From positions 1-64,000 of the forward strand of contig NZ_JANJZD010000007.1 of assembly GCF_024623325.1 (NCBI RefSeq): 64,000 nucleotides of DNA, given 5' to 3'. Origin of the DNA: Acetatifactor muris. GTDB lineage: Bacteria; Bacillota; Clostridia; Lachnospirales; Lachnospiraceae. Shown piece after piece: positions 54,852 through 63,043 of the stretch. A program made the translations under genes and the position numbers. The notes under the pieces are model-generated. The model was not told the origin of the DNA, searched no databases, and was given only the letters and a program-made list of their open reading frames with translations. The number at the start of each line of letters is the position of its first letter. The stretch's first letter is position 1.

Positions 54852-55583
54852 TCATAACTGTGAAAAAAAGGAAAATGCCCCTCCTCTGGGTTTGATTCGA
54901 AAGCTCATCTTTTCTCCCGTAACGGGATGCACAAATTCCAGACGATAAGCGCAAAGTGCCGTACTCCAAATATGGTATCTCCGGGCCGTCTCTTCAGACT
55001 CTTCATTCCCATATTTTCTGTCTCCCAAAATCGGAGTCCCCGCATACGCCATCTGTGCACGAATCTGGTGAAAACGTCCTGTCTCAATCCTGATATCCGC
55101 CAATGCCAACTCTTCACAGGTCTCCAGAATTTCATAGCGCAGTACCGCCCTGCGGGCCCCGAAACAGTCCCCTGCCTCCGAAGTCTCCTCCAGAATTACT
55201 GCTCTGCCTGCATTATCCCTGTATAATTTATGTATCAGTTTCCCTGTCCGTTCTGCCGGCTGTCCGCAAAGCACAGCATAATACCGTTTTGAGAAGGAAC
55301 CCTCTTTCTGCTTTTGCAGCTGTCCGCTGAGAGCAGCCGCAGCCTTCCCGTTCTTTGCAAAAACCAGCAGCCCTTCCACAGGCTGATCCAGCCGATGAAT
55401 CACCCCCAGATACGGGGCGGACAGGCCGCAGCTCCCGACTGCAGATTGATTGGCGCGATACAGATGATTTTTCAGCTCACTGACCGCATCCGGTTCTCCC
55501 GTCCGTGCAGTCTGCGTTGCCAGGCCCGCCGGTTTGTATATTACTGCAATTGCCTTGTCTTCATAAAGAATTTCTGTTTTCAT
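54852..55583 (-). CDS. RluA-type pseudouridine synthase
   Basis: The 243-residue enzyme has the family motif HRLDQPVEGLLVFAK (catalytic Asp) and KRYYAVLCG, RFHQIRAQMAYAGTPILGDRKYG. No S4 domain is present, so it is the short RluA-like form. It modifies rRNA or tRNA uridines. It overlaps no neighbour and is 14 bases after the next gene, so they may be cotranscribed. Confidence 0.93.
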   Translation of the reverse strand: MKTEILYEDKAIAVIYKPAGLATQTARTGEPDAVSELKNHLYRANQSAVGSCGLSAPYLGVIHRLDQPVEGLLVFAKNGKAAAALSGQLQKQKEGSFSKRYYAVLCGQPAERTGKLIHKLYRDNAGRAVILEETSEAGDCFGARRAVLRYEILETCEELALADIRIETGRFHQIRAQMAYAGTPILGDRKYGNEESEETARRYHIWSTALCAYRLEFVHPVTGEKMSFRIKPRGGAFSFFSQL

Positions 55584-55597
55584 CCTGATATATCCCC

Positions 55598-56467
55598 TTA
55601 TTCTGCCAGAGGAAAAAGCAGACTTCCGTAAACCAGTGACACTGCCAGCTGGATCAGCAGAGCATTCTTATAAGACAGCTTATGGCGATATGCAGCAATT
55701 CCGCTGACCATAGCCGCTCCATAACCGAACAGGTTTACCATCTGCTTTACCCAGAGCAGGGGGTCTCTGTAAAGTTCACCTGTATATGGGTCATAAGATG
55801 TCCAGCGAATACAGGATAAAATACCATCTCCCCACGGTTGTCCTGTCAAAACCGAGGAAGCACCTGACAGTATATAACATCCTGCCGCAAATACCCCGGC
55901 ATAAATCCAGACTTTTCCTTCCATTCCTCTGCTGTGATGCCACATCAGAAACAATACCACAGGAAAAAAACAGGGATATAGCACAGCTCCGGGAATTGCC
56001 AGAAGTACCGCCCCCATATACTTTTCTTTTTTCCACAGAAGATATGCTCCCAGCAAAAGGGAAAAAGCCACAGAATCTATCTGTGCCCAACAGATGCCGC
56101 GCAAAAATACCACGGGCGAAAGCAGACATCCTATAAAATAAAAGGTACTTTTTAATTTACACTGTTCTTTGTACCCCCTCACAGCCACAAAGCACAACAC
56201 TGCCGCCACATAGTCCGCCAATCCGGCCAGCCACTTTATTCCATGCAGAGGTAATATGGGCAGGTGCTGAAACAACTGAATCACCAGAAAGTAAAATGAC
56301 GACTGTATGTTATTCCCATGTCCGTCAAAATAATATACCACTTCCGGGCTGCTCCACCAAATCGCAGTTCTTCTCAGATAAAGTGCAACGGCAGCCCCCA
56401 GCACAGCCATCAGCAAAAACATATGCTTTTCTGTCCACAAAAGCAGCTTTTTCTCTATCTTCAGCAT
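55598..56467 (-). CDS. Multi-pass membrane protein, GT-C-like
   Basis: The 289-residue protein has about eight membrane helices. The first loop holds SSPEVVYYFDGHGNN, similar in place to the acidic first loop of GT-C enzymes. It overlaps the end of the frameshifted glycosyltransferase-like gene upstream by seven bases, so both belong to one operon. The function is inferred only in the broad sense of glycan transfer. Confidence 0.7.
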   Translation of the reverse strand: MLKIEKKLLLWTEKHMFLLMAVLGAAVALYLRRTAIWWSSPEVVYYFDGHGNNIQSSFYFLVIQLFQHLPILPLHGIKWLAGLADYVAAVLCFVAVRGYKEQCKLKSTFYFIGCLLSPVVFLRGICWAQIDSVAFSLLLGAYLLWKKEKYMGAVLLAIPGAVLYPCFFPVVLFLMWHHSRGMEGKVWIYAGVFAAGCYILSGASSVLTGQPWGDGILSCIRWTSYDPYTGELYRDPLLWVKQMVNLFGYGAAMVSGIAAYRHKLSYKNALLIQLAVSLVYGSLLFPLAE

Positions 56468-57626
56468 ATTTCCTCCTTCACCGCTTCTCCCCTGTCATAT
56501 AAGCCATAAAAACATCTCCAGGTCAGGTAAAAGTATAAAAGCAGATTTCCGGCCGCAAGTGCATAAGGAGACACACGATTCCACACCAGGAAGCCCTGGC
56601 CATAACACTGAAGTGAAATCAAAACCAGCGCAAGCGCCGGAAGACGAAGCTTTCGGTGAAAGACAGCACACACAGGAAGCACCATTTCTGCAATGTAATT
56701 ATAACGCTCATGCATACAGGGCAGGAACATGGCACAGGTCATCGTAGTCCAGACAATATACTCCATATAGTCCTTTATCGTATATTTTCTGTCTGAATGC
56801 ACAAAAAGTACAGCAAACATGAGCAGGACAGCAAAGGTAAGAGCCATGGCCCATTTCCCGAAAATATAATACGGTGCCCCCTGAAAAAAAGTCCAGATAT
56901 TAGGATAATAGTAATACATAAAAGGGTATTCCCCCATCAGATGAGTATATGACCTGTAAGCCACATCAAAATCGCAGCCACCGATTATTGCCGGTATACA
57001 CACTACCTGAATGACCACCGGTATCCACAGCAGATGCAGAATGGAGAATTTCTTTTTATAAAAATAGTAAATTAATACAATCGGCAGAATAAACACAGCC
57101 TGCAACTTCATTGCTATGGCAAATCCCAGTGCCCACATCCCCCGCACCGGCTTTTCCTGGTAAATATACCAGAAGCCCAACATTGCCAGGCCGGCCCAGA
57201 TGCTTTCACTCTGAGCAAGATACCCGCTGTTTACAATTGCCAGTGGATTGCAGATCACCAGTGAAAACGCACAAATGCCATAGAAGTATTTATTTCCTTT
57301 CTCCTCCCCCGCTTCCATGGCCATCCACATTATCACAAAGGCTTCCAGGTAATCGAACAATATGGAAACCATCTTGATACTGATAATGGGTTCCACCGGC
57401 AAAAATGTCAGGAAATATAAATGGTAGCATAAAAAAGATTATAATCTCCTTCATAGTCAGCCAGTGCTGAAAGGTTTCCTCCGCTTTTCAGCTGCGTGAA
57501 CCATGTCTGAAGACAATTTTCGTAATCCGGTCCCACATACCAGATTCCCGCCCAGCGCAAAGCCATACCTAACGCTGAGATTATCCCAATCAGAGCCCAA
57601 AATGTTTTGCGGTTTATTTTTGTCAT
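56461..57626 (-). pseudogene. GT-C-type membrane glycosyltransferase, frameshifted
   Basis: Two frames together make one protein of about 390 residues. The first (57626-57408) starts MTKINRKTFWALIGI after AAGGAAAG, reads to DYEGDYNLFYATIYIS and stops. The second (from about 57402) continues FLTFLPVEPIISIKMVSILFDYLEA in the next frame. One extra T in the T-run at about 57413-57415 would read FYATIYIFLTFLPVEP without a break. The rest has ten membrane helices and no other stop. It is a recent mutation, a slip-prone T-run, or a sequencing error. Ten bases downstream of it the next gene follows. Confidence 0.8.
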
Positions 57627-57652
57627 GCCGCTTTCCTTCTTTTATCTTCAAA

Positions 57653-59335
57653 TTATTTTCTCAGTCCTCTTGGATAATGATTTTTCATCATCCCTCCGGA
57701 CAGCTTACCCCATCCCATACCGAAATCATCCACACAGATCAGGTACCATCCCTTTTCCCCCTCTGCGTGAAAAGCCTGTCCTTTCAGATAATTCATCGCT
57801 TCTGCACAGTCCGCTTTCATCTCCCACCTGTGTACTGCCGCTTTCGGTGCCAGCGCCAGTGCCAGCGCATGAGAAGGCTCAAAACGATTCTTCTTCAGCT
57901 CGCCCAGATGCAGACCGGGACGCAGCACCTTCAATCCTTTCAGCGGCGGCATTTCCATCGGAGCCAGATAGAGATTATCTCCGAACCGGATAACCTGAAA
58001 TTCTCCTTTCATTCCGGCAGCCCTGCCCAGTGCTTCCACAATGTCCATACCTTCCAGATTCTGCCGGCTGTTTTTCTCTTCCTTCGTTTCCCCGACCTGC
58101 CGGCCTCTCTTCTCTTTCCGGGCTTCCCGTCCGTGTTCTTCTGCGGAAAAGGTCAGGGAATCGGCGTCTTCACATGTCAAGCTCTGCAGATTCTCTCTGC
58201 AAAATGAAATCAGATCCCGTGCCTTTCCCGGTGTGTCCCGCATACTGCGCTGTTCCCTCACGAAATCCGCCAGACTGTATTTTTCTTCCGACTGCTTCCT
58301 TATGCGGTACTCTTCCTTACAACAGTCCGCCACATGATATATTTCCCCGGGGACAGCCTCCTTCTTCATAATGGCGGCAAAATGTCCCTCTCCTCTTATT
58401 CTCTGTGGCCACAGCCGCAGCGTATTCTCCATCCCCGGCACCGGCTTCTCCGCCCATTCCGGTATACCGTTGGCCCCCGCCAGTCCCAGCCGATTCTTCT
58501 GCACCGGTAAAAGTACAAATTCCCCATGCCTCCCCATAAATCTGCTGACACTGCCCTCGTTTTCTTCCGGAGCAAAGGTACAGGTAGAATACACAAGAAT
58601 ACCTCCGGGCCGGAGCATCCGTGCGGCACAATCCAGGATTCCATCCTGTCTGCGCGCACACAATTCCACATTTTCCTGACTCCATTCCCCGCAGGCCTCT
58701 TCATTTTTACGGAACATTCCCTCACCGGAGCAGGGGGCGTCCACCAGTATCCTGTCAAAATATTCCGGGAATACCTCCGCCAGATGCTCCGGTGTCTCAT
58801 TGGTGACACAGGCATTACAGATTCCCATCCGTTCTATATTTTCCGAAAGAATCTTTGCTCTTGCAGGATGAATTTCATTACACAGCAGAAATCCGCTTCC
58901 CCCCATTTTCGCCGCAATCTGCGTGCTCTTCCCTCCCGGCGCTGCGCACAGATCCAGTATCAGCTCTCCGGGCTGCGCATCCAGCAGTTCTGCAGCCACC
59001 ATGGCGCTGGGCTCCTGTATATAGTATACCCCGGCCTCATGAAGAGGATGTTTCCCGGGTTGGTCCCAGGAAGGGTAATAATAGCCATTCTCCGCCCATG
59101 ACACTGGCGTCAGATGCGCAAAACCTGTGTCTTCCCCATAAGCTCCGCCATACTTTTCCGCAGCGCTTCGTCCGTCCAGTCCTGTCTTAAGCGGATTCAG
59201 GCGCAGCCCATGACAGTGCGCTCTCTGAAAGGTTTCAAGAAAGGCCGGATACTCCTCACCCAGCATTTGCCGCATTCTCTCCTGAAACGCCTCCGGAAGC
59301 ATCTCATGCCCCGATTCCGCATCTCTGTTTATCAC
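57653..59335 (-). CDS. RsmF-type rRNA (cytosine-C5) methyltransferase
   Basis: The 560-residue NOL1/NOP2/sun enzyme has an N-terminal domain, a methyltransferase core with LDLCAAPGGKSTQIA (cofactor), DAPCSGEGMF and YSTCTFAPEEN (the two catalytic Cys), and the C-terminal RsmF_B/PUA-like region with a long charged linker (about 350-420). It methylates 16S rRNA using S-adenosylmethionine. The start is GTG 59335 behind GGAGGG, or ATG 59302, which gives the more usual family N terminus (MLPEAFQERM). Confidence 0.95.
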   Translation of the reverse strand: MINRDAESGHEMLPEAFQERMRQMLGEEYPAFLETFQRAHCHGLRLNPLKTGLDGRSAAEKYGGAYGEDTGFAHLTPVSWAENGYYYPSWDQPGKHPLHEAGVYYIQEPSAMVAAELLDAQPGELILDLCAAPGGKSTQIAAKMGGSGFLLCNEIHPARAKILSENIERMGICNACVTNETPEHLAEVFPEYFDRILVDAPCSGEGMFRKNEEACGEWSQENVELCARRQDGILDCAARMLRPGGILVYSTCTFAPEENEGSVSRFMGRHGEFVLLPVQKNRLGLAGANGIPEWAEKPVPGMENTLRLWPQRIRGEGHFAAIMKKEAVPGEIYHVADCCKEEYRIRKQSEEKYSLADFVREQRSMRDTPGKARDLISFCRENLQSLTCEDADSLTFSAEEHGREARKEKRGRQVGETKEEKNSRQNLEGMDIVEALGRAAGMKGEFQVIRFGDNLYLAPMEMPPLKGLKVLRPGLHLGELKKNRFEPSHALALALAPKAAVHRWEMKADCAEAMNYLKGQAFHAEGEKGWYLICVDDFGMGWGKLSGGMMKNHYPRGLRK

Positions 59336-59368
59336 TTCTGAGAGTCCCTCCGATATCCTTAATTCACA

Positions 59369-60061
59369 TTATACTTTAAACCGATACCCAACTCCCCAGA
59401 TTGTCTCTATATACTGTGGCTTTGCGGTATCCTTCTCTATCTTTTCCCGAATTTTTTTGATATGGACGGTAACAGTTGCTATATCTCCGATAGAATCCAT
59501 ATCCCAGATTTCCCGGAAGAGCTCCTCTTTCGTATAGACATGATTGGGATTCTCCGCGAGAAATGTAAGCAGATCAAATTCCTTTGTGGTAAAAGTCCTC
59601 TCTTCGCCGTTTACATAAACGCGTCTGGCCGTCTTGTCAATCCGGATACCTCTGATCTCCACAATGTCGTTCTGAGGTTTCTGATTGGTCCCCACCAGAC
59701 GTTCATACCTGGCCATATGTGCCTTCACTCTCGCCACCAGCTCACTTGGGCTGAAAGGCTTTGTCATATAGTCATCCGCTCCCAGTCCCAGACCTCTGAT
59801 TTTGTCAATGTCATCCTTTTTGGCGGAAACCATCAAAATGGGGATATTTTTGTCCTCACGAATCTTCCTGCAGACCTCGAATCCGTCCATCCCCGGAAGC
59901 ATCAGGTCCAGAATCACCAGATTATATTCTCCGTTCAGCGCCATAGTCAGCCCTTCATCTCCGGTATTGCAGATATCCACCTGAAAATCACTTAATTCCA
60001 GATAATCCTTTTCCAAATCCGCAATTGCAACTTCATCTTCGATAATCAAAATCCTGCTCAT
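59369..60061 (-). CDS. vanR: OmpR/VanR-type response regulator
   Basis: The 230-residue regulator has a receiver (Asp52 in VILDLMLPGMDG) and an OmpR-type winged-helix domain (EFDLLTFLAENPNHVYTKEELFREIWDMDSIGDIATVTVHIKKIREKIE). ATG 60061 is preceded by AAGGCGG. It forms a pair with the kinase upstream and the two are divergent from a vanG-type ligase, so VanR is a reasonable but inferred name; general cell-wall stress regulators look alike. Confidence 0.8.
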   Translation of the reverse strand: MSRILIIEDEVAIADLEKDYLELSDFQVDICNTGDEGLTMALNGEYNLVILDLMLPGMDGFEVCRKIREDKNIPILMVSAKKDDIDKIRGLGLGADDYMTKPFSPSELVARVKAHMARYERLVGTNQKPQNDIVEIRGIRIDKTARRVYVNGEERTFTTKEFDLLTFLAENPNHVYTKEELFREIWDMDSIGDIATVTVHIKKIREKIEKDTAKPQYIETIWGVGYRFKV

Positions 60062-60156
60062 TTCAATAACCCGCCTTTCCCGTATCCCTCTCTGTTTTAT
60101 AATTGTGGTAACCATTCTGCCATCGGCTGAACGATTACTTACTGTTTTATTTTCTG

Positions 60157-61650
60157 CTAAATTGTCACCTGTTTTTCATCCTGCAGCTCAACATATTTTC
60201 TCAACACAAAATGCATACAGGTTCCTTCCCCTTCCCTGCTGGTTGCCCAGATGTAGCCGCCATGGTCTTCTATAATCTTACGTACAATGGACAGACCGAT
60301 GCCACTGCCTCCCTGAGCCGAATTTCGGGAAGCATCCGTGCGGTAAAACCGCTCAAAAATTTTCGGCAGGTCTTTCTGTGCGATGCCTTTTCCGTTGTCC
60401 TCGATTTCAATGCGTATGGAATCCGTCTCGTCCAGAATTCGAATGTCAATTATCCCACGCGACTTATCCAGATATTTTACACTGTTGCTGATAATATTAT
60501 TAATGACTTTCTTCATCTGCTCCGGATCAGCAATGACAATCGTGTCAGGCTGCGTGAGGTTCGAGTAGTTCAGCTCTATATTCTTCTGTTCCAGATCCAG
60601 TCCCACTTCCTCCACGCAGTCTCCAAAATAATCCGCCACATTGATTCGATGGAAATTATAGGGAATTCGGTTGTTGTCAATTCCGGAATAATAGGTCAGC
60701 TCGTTGATCAGCCGTTCCATATCATTTGCCTTATTATAGATGGTTTTAATGTATTTATCCATCTTCTCCGGCGTGTCTGCCACTCCGTCCATGATTCCCT
60801 CCACATATCCCTTGATTGCTGTGATGGGCGTTTTCAGATCATGCGATATATTACTGACCAGCTCCCTGTTCTGCTTTTCACTCTCCCTGTTTTCTTCGTC
60901 ATTTTCCTTCAGCCGCAGACGCATATCCTCATAATTGCGATATAAGTCCCCAATCTCACCTTTTGCGTCCGTCTCCAGGGCATACTCAAAATTGCCTTCC
61001 TTTATCTTACGCATGGCTGCGTTCAGTTCATTGATGGGATTAAATACACCTCTGCGAATCCATCTGGTCAGCATGAAACCGGTAAAACTCAAAATCAGAA
61101 GAATTGCCACAAACATATCCACCAGCAGTTTCCTGGAGATCAGCGAATTCACCTTTGTGACCACGAAAGCACTTCCCCTGCTGCCGTCAGGGAACAGGAA
61201 ATCCAGCTGCTTGACAAATTTGTCCAGGTCATCATAGTAAATGCCCGGATCCTCCGACAGATCCCGCTCTCCATATCCGGGCAGCCTGGAAAATATCACC
61301 TCTGCCGCCTCTTCGTTTCCCGCGTAATAAAGCCCATCCCCTTTTCTCACTATGATATAAGTGGTTCTGCGGGCTATCCCGGAATTCAGTTCCTCCAGAT
61401 ACTGCATATCTGCCAGTCTGGAAGCATCTGCTTCCGCCTGCTCCTTCAGACATGAAAATACCTGGTCCGTGGCATCCACCACCTCCCGCATATTTTCCGT
61501 CATGGCAGTGTAATCCAAATCCACAGCAGGAAAGCCCTGATGAACATTCATCAGATACAAACCGATTCCGCTGAATGCCAATGCCGTCAGCACCAAAGGC
61601 AAAACAATAATTGTCACAAATGTAACCCGAAGCCGTGTTCTGAATTTCAT
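60157..61650 (-). CDS. vanS: Membrane sensor histidine kinase (VanS-type)
   Basis: The 497-residue kinase has two membrane helices (about 11-33 and 175-196) around an extracytoplasmic sensor of about 140 residues, HAMP, HisKA with His270 in NISHDLKTPITAIKG, and HATPase_c (NNIISNSVKY, DNGKGIAQ, GGSGIGLSIV). The ATG at 61650 follows CAGGGAG. The sensor is longer than in VanS of vanA clusters. Its gene and the response regulator gene are cotranscribed. The VanS name is inferred from the neighbouring ligase. Confidence 0.82.
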   Translation of the reverse strand: MKFRTRLRVTFVTIIVLPLVLTALAFSGIGLYLMNVHQGFPAVDLDYTAMTENMREVVDATDQVFSCLKEQAEADASRLADMQYLEELNSGIARRTTYIIVRKGDGLYYAGNEEAAEVIFSRLPGYGERDLSEDPGIYYDDLDKFVKQLDFLFPDGSRGSAFVVTKVNSLISRKLLVDMFVAILLILSFTGFMLTRWIRRGVFNPINELNAAMRKIKEGNFEYALETDAKGEIGDLYRNYEDMRLRLKENDEENRESEKQNRELVSNISHDLKTPITAIKGYVEGIMDGVADTPEKMDKYIKTIYNKANDMERLINELTYYSGIDNNRIPYNFHRINVADYFGDCVEEVGLDLEQKNIELNYSNLTQPDTIVIADPEQMKKVINNIISNSVKYLDKSRGIIDIRILDETDSIRIEIEDNGKGIAQKDLPKIFERFYRTDASRNSAQGGSGIGLSIVRKIIEDHGGYIWATSREGEGTCMHFVLRKYVELQDEKQVTI

Positions 61651-61767
61651 GCTCTTACTCCCTGGATCATATCCACAAACATCCGGGCAGAGCCCCGCCC
61701 CCCGGAAACAGGGACTCGGGAAGGCGTCACATCCGTTTTGGCCTGACTGACTCTGCTCACTGCGAAT

Positions 61768-61776
61768 ATTATACCA
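61768..61776 (-). promoter_or_regulatory. Extended -10 promoter of the kinase-regulator pair
   Basis: Minus strand TGGTATAAT, perfect -10 plus TG extension; the -35 is poor, suggesting need for an activator such as the response regulator. Confidence 0.55.
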
Positions 61777-61842
61777 CATTCTTCTTTCCAATTTGTAAAA
61801 TAAAAAAAATTTTACCATTAAAAAATCTTAAACTTCCAACTA

Positions 61843-61871
61843 TTTACTTTTCCATGGTTTAGTTGTAGGAT
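61843..61871 (+). promoter_or_regulatory. Promoter of the vanG-vanT unit
   Basis: TTTACT (61843-61848), 17 bases, TAGGAT (61866-61871). AAAGGA precedes the vanG ATG. The boxes are imperfect, fitting an inducible promoter. Confidence 0.45.
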
Positions 61872-61909
61872 AAGAACGAATAGAATTTCTATAAAGAAAG
61901 GATTTTGTA

Positions 61910-62974
61910 ATGAAAAAATTAAATGTTGCCGTTTTCTTTGGAGGCTGTTCCCCCGAATATAGTGTATCACTTTCTTCCGCTTCCGGTGTCATACTCAACC
62001 TTGACACGGAAAAATACAATCCCCTGATGATTGGTATTACCAAAAACGGAAGCTGGTATTATTACACCGGTCCGATACAAAAACTGCTCAATGACACCTG
62101 GCACAACGATCAGGATTGCACACCGACTGTCTTATCCCCCAATCGCGGGGAAAACTGTCTGCTTTTACTGGAGGATGGGAACATTTCACGTCTCCCGGTG
62201 GATATCGCCTTCCCGGTTCTTCACGGCTGCAACGGAGAGGATGGCACCCTTCAGGGAATGCTGGAGCTGTGCGGTATTCCTCTGGCAGGATGCGGCACAC
62301 TGGCTTCCGCACTCAGCATGGACAAGGACAGGGCCCACAGGCTGGTCAGCCTTGCCGGAATCCCCGTGCCCAGACATATGGTGCTGGAACCCGATACCCC
62401 TTTTGAGCAGGCATCAGCCTTTGCGGAGGAGATTGGCTATCCCCTTTATGTGAAACCTGTGAAGGCCGGTTCCTCTTACGGAGTCACCAAGGTTCCCGGG
62501 AAAGAGCATCTGTCCGCCGCAGTCACTCTGGCATTTCAGTATGACAGTCAGGTGCTTCTGGAGAAAAATATTGAAGGGTTTGAAGTAGGGTGTGCTGTTC
62601 TGGGCAACAGAGAACTGGTAACCGGCGAAGTGGATGAAATCGAACTTTCCGGCGGTTTCTTTGATTTTACAGAAAAATATACTCTGAAAACCTCCAGTAT
62701 TCACGTGCCTGCCAGGATCACCGGCACCAAGGCAGCCGAAATCAAGGAAGCGGCAAAATCCATTTACCGCATTCTCGGATGCACCGGTTTTGCCAGAGTG
62801 GATATGTTTCTCACCCCTGAAGGTCAGGTATTGTTCAATGAAGTAAATACCATTCCCGGTTTTACAGAGCACAGCCGTTATCCCGGCATGATGAAAGCCG
62901 CCGGATATTCTTTCCGACAGGTTCTTGACCGAATTTTGGAATTGGCACTTGAGCAAAAGAGTGAAAACGTGTAA
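61910..62974 (+). CDS. vanG: VanG-type D-alanine--D-serine ligase
   Basis: The 354-residue ATP-grasp ligase joins D-Ala to D-Ser to give peptidoglycan precursors with low vancomycin affinity. Key parts: FFGGCSPEYSVS near residue 10, HGCNGEDGTLQG at 105-116, SMDKDRAHRLV, KPVKAGSSYGVTKV, and NEVNTIPGFTEHSRYP at 310-325. The omega-loop motif EKYTLK at 255-260 is the form seen in D-Ala-D-Ser ligases (VanC/E/G group) and not in D-Lac ligases. The sequence reads very like the enterococcal VanG. It is followed 69 bases later by vanT. Confidence 0.93.
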   Translation: MKKLNVAVFFGGCSPEYSVSLSSASGVILNLDTEKYNPLMIGITKNGSWYYYTGPIQKLLNDTWHNDQDCTPTVLSPNRGENCLLLLEDGNISRLPVDIAFPVLHGCNGEDGTLQGMLELCGIPLAGCGTLASALSMDKDRAHRLVSLAGIPVPRHMVLEPDTPFEQASAFAEEIGYPLYVKPVKAGSSYGVTKVPGKEHLSAAVTLAFQYDSQVLLEKNIEGFEVGCAVLGNRELVTGEVDEIELSGGFFDFTEKYTLKTSSIHVPARITGTKAAEIKEAAKSIYRILGCTGFARVDMFLTPEGQVLFNEVNTIPGFTEHSRYPGMMKAAGYSFRQVLDRILELALEQKSENV

Positions 62975-63012
62975 TATAGAAGGGCAGACAACAATCACAA
63001 ATGCAAAATAAA

Positions 63013-63030
63013 TGTCCGCTAAAGCGGACA
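63013..63030 (+). promoter_or_regulatory. Hairpin abutting the vanT ribosome-binding site
   Basis: TGTCCGCT (63013-63020) and AGCGGACA (63023-63030) pair perfectly. The next six bases are the GGAGGG ribosome-binding site of vanT (63031-63036). It may stabilise the mRNA 5' side or tune vanT translation. Confidence 0.55.
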
Positions 63031-63043
63031 GGAGGGTATAAAT

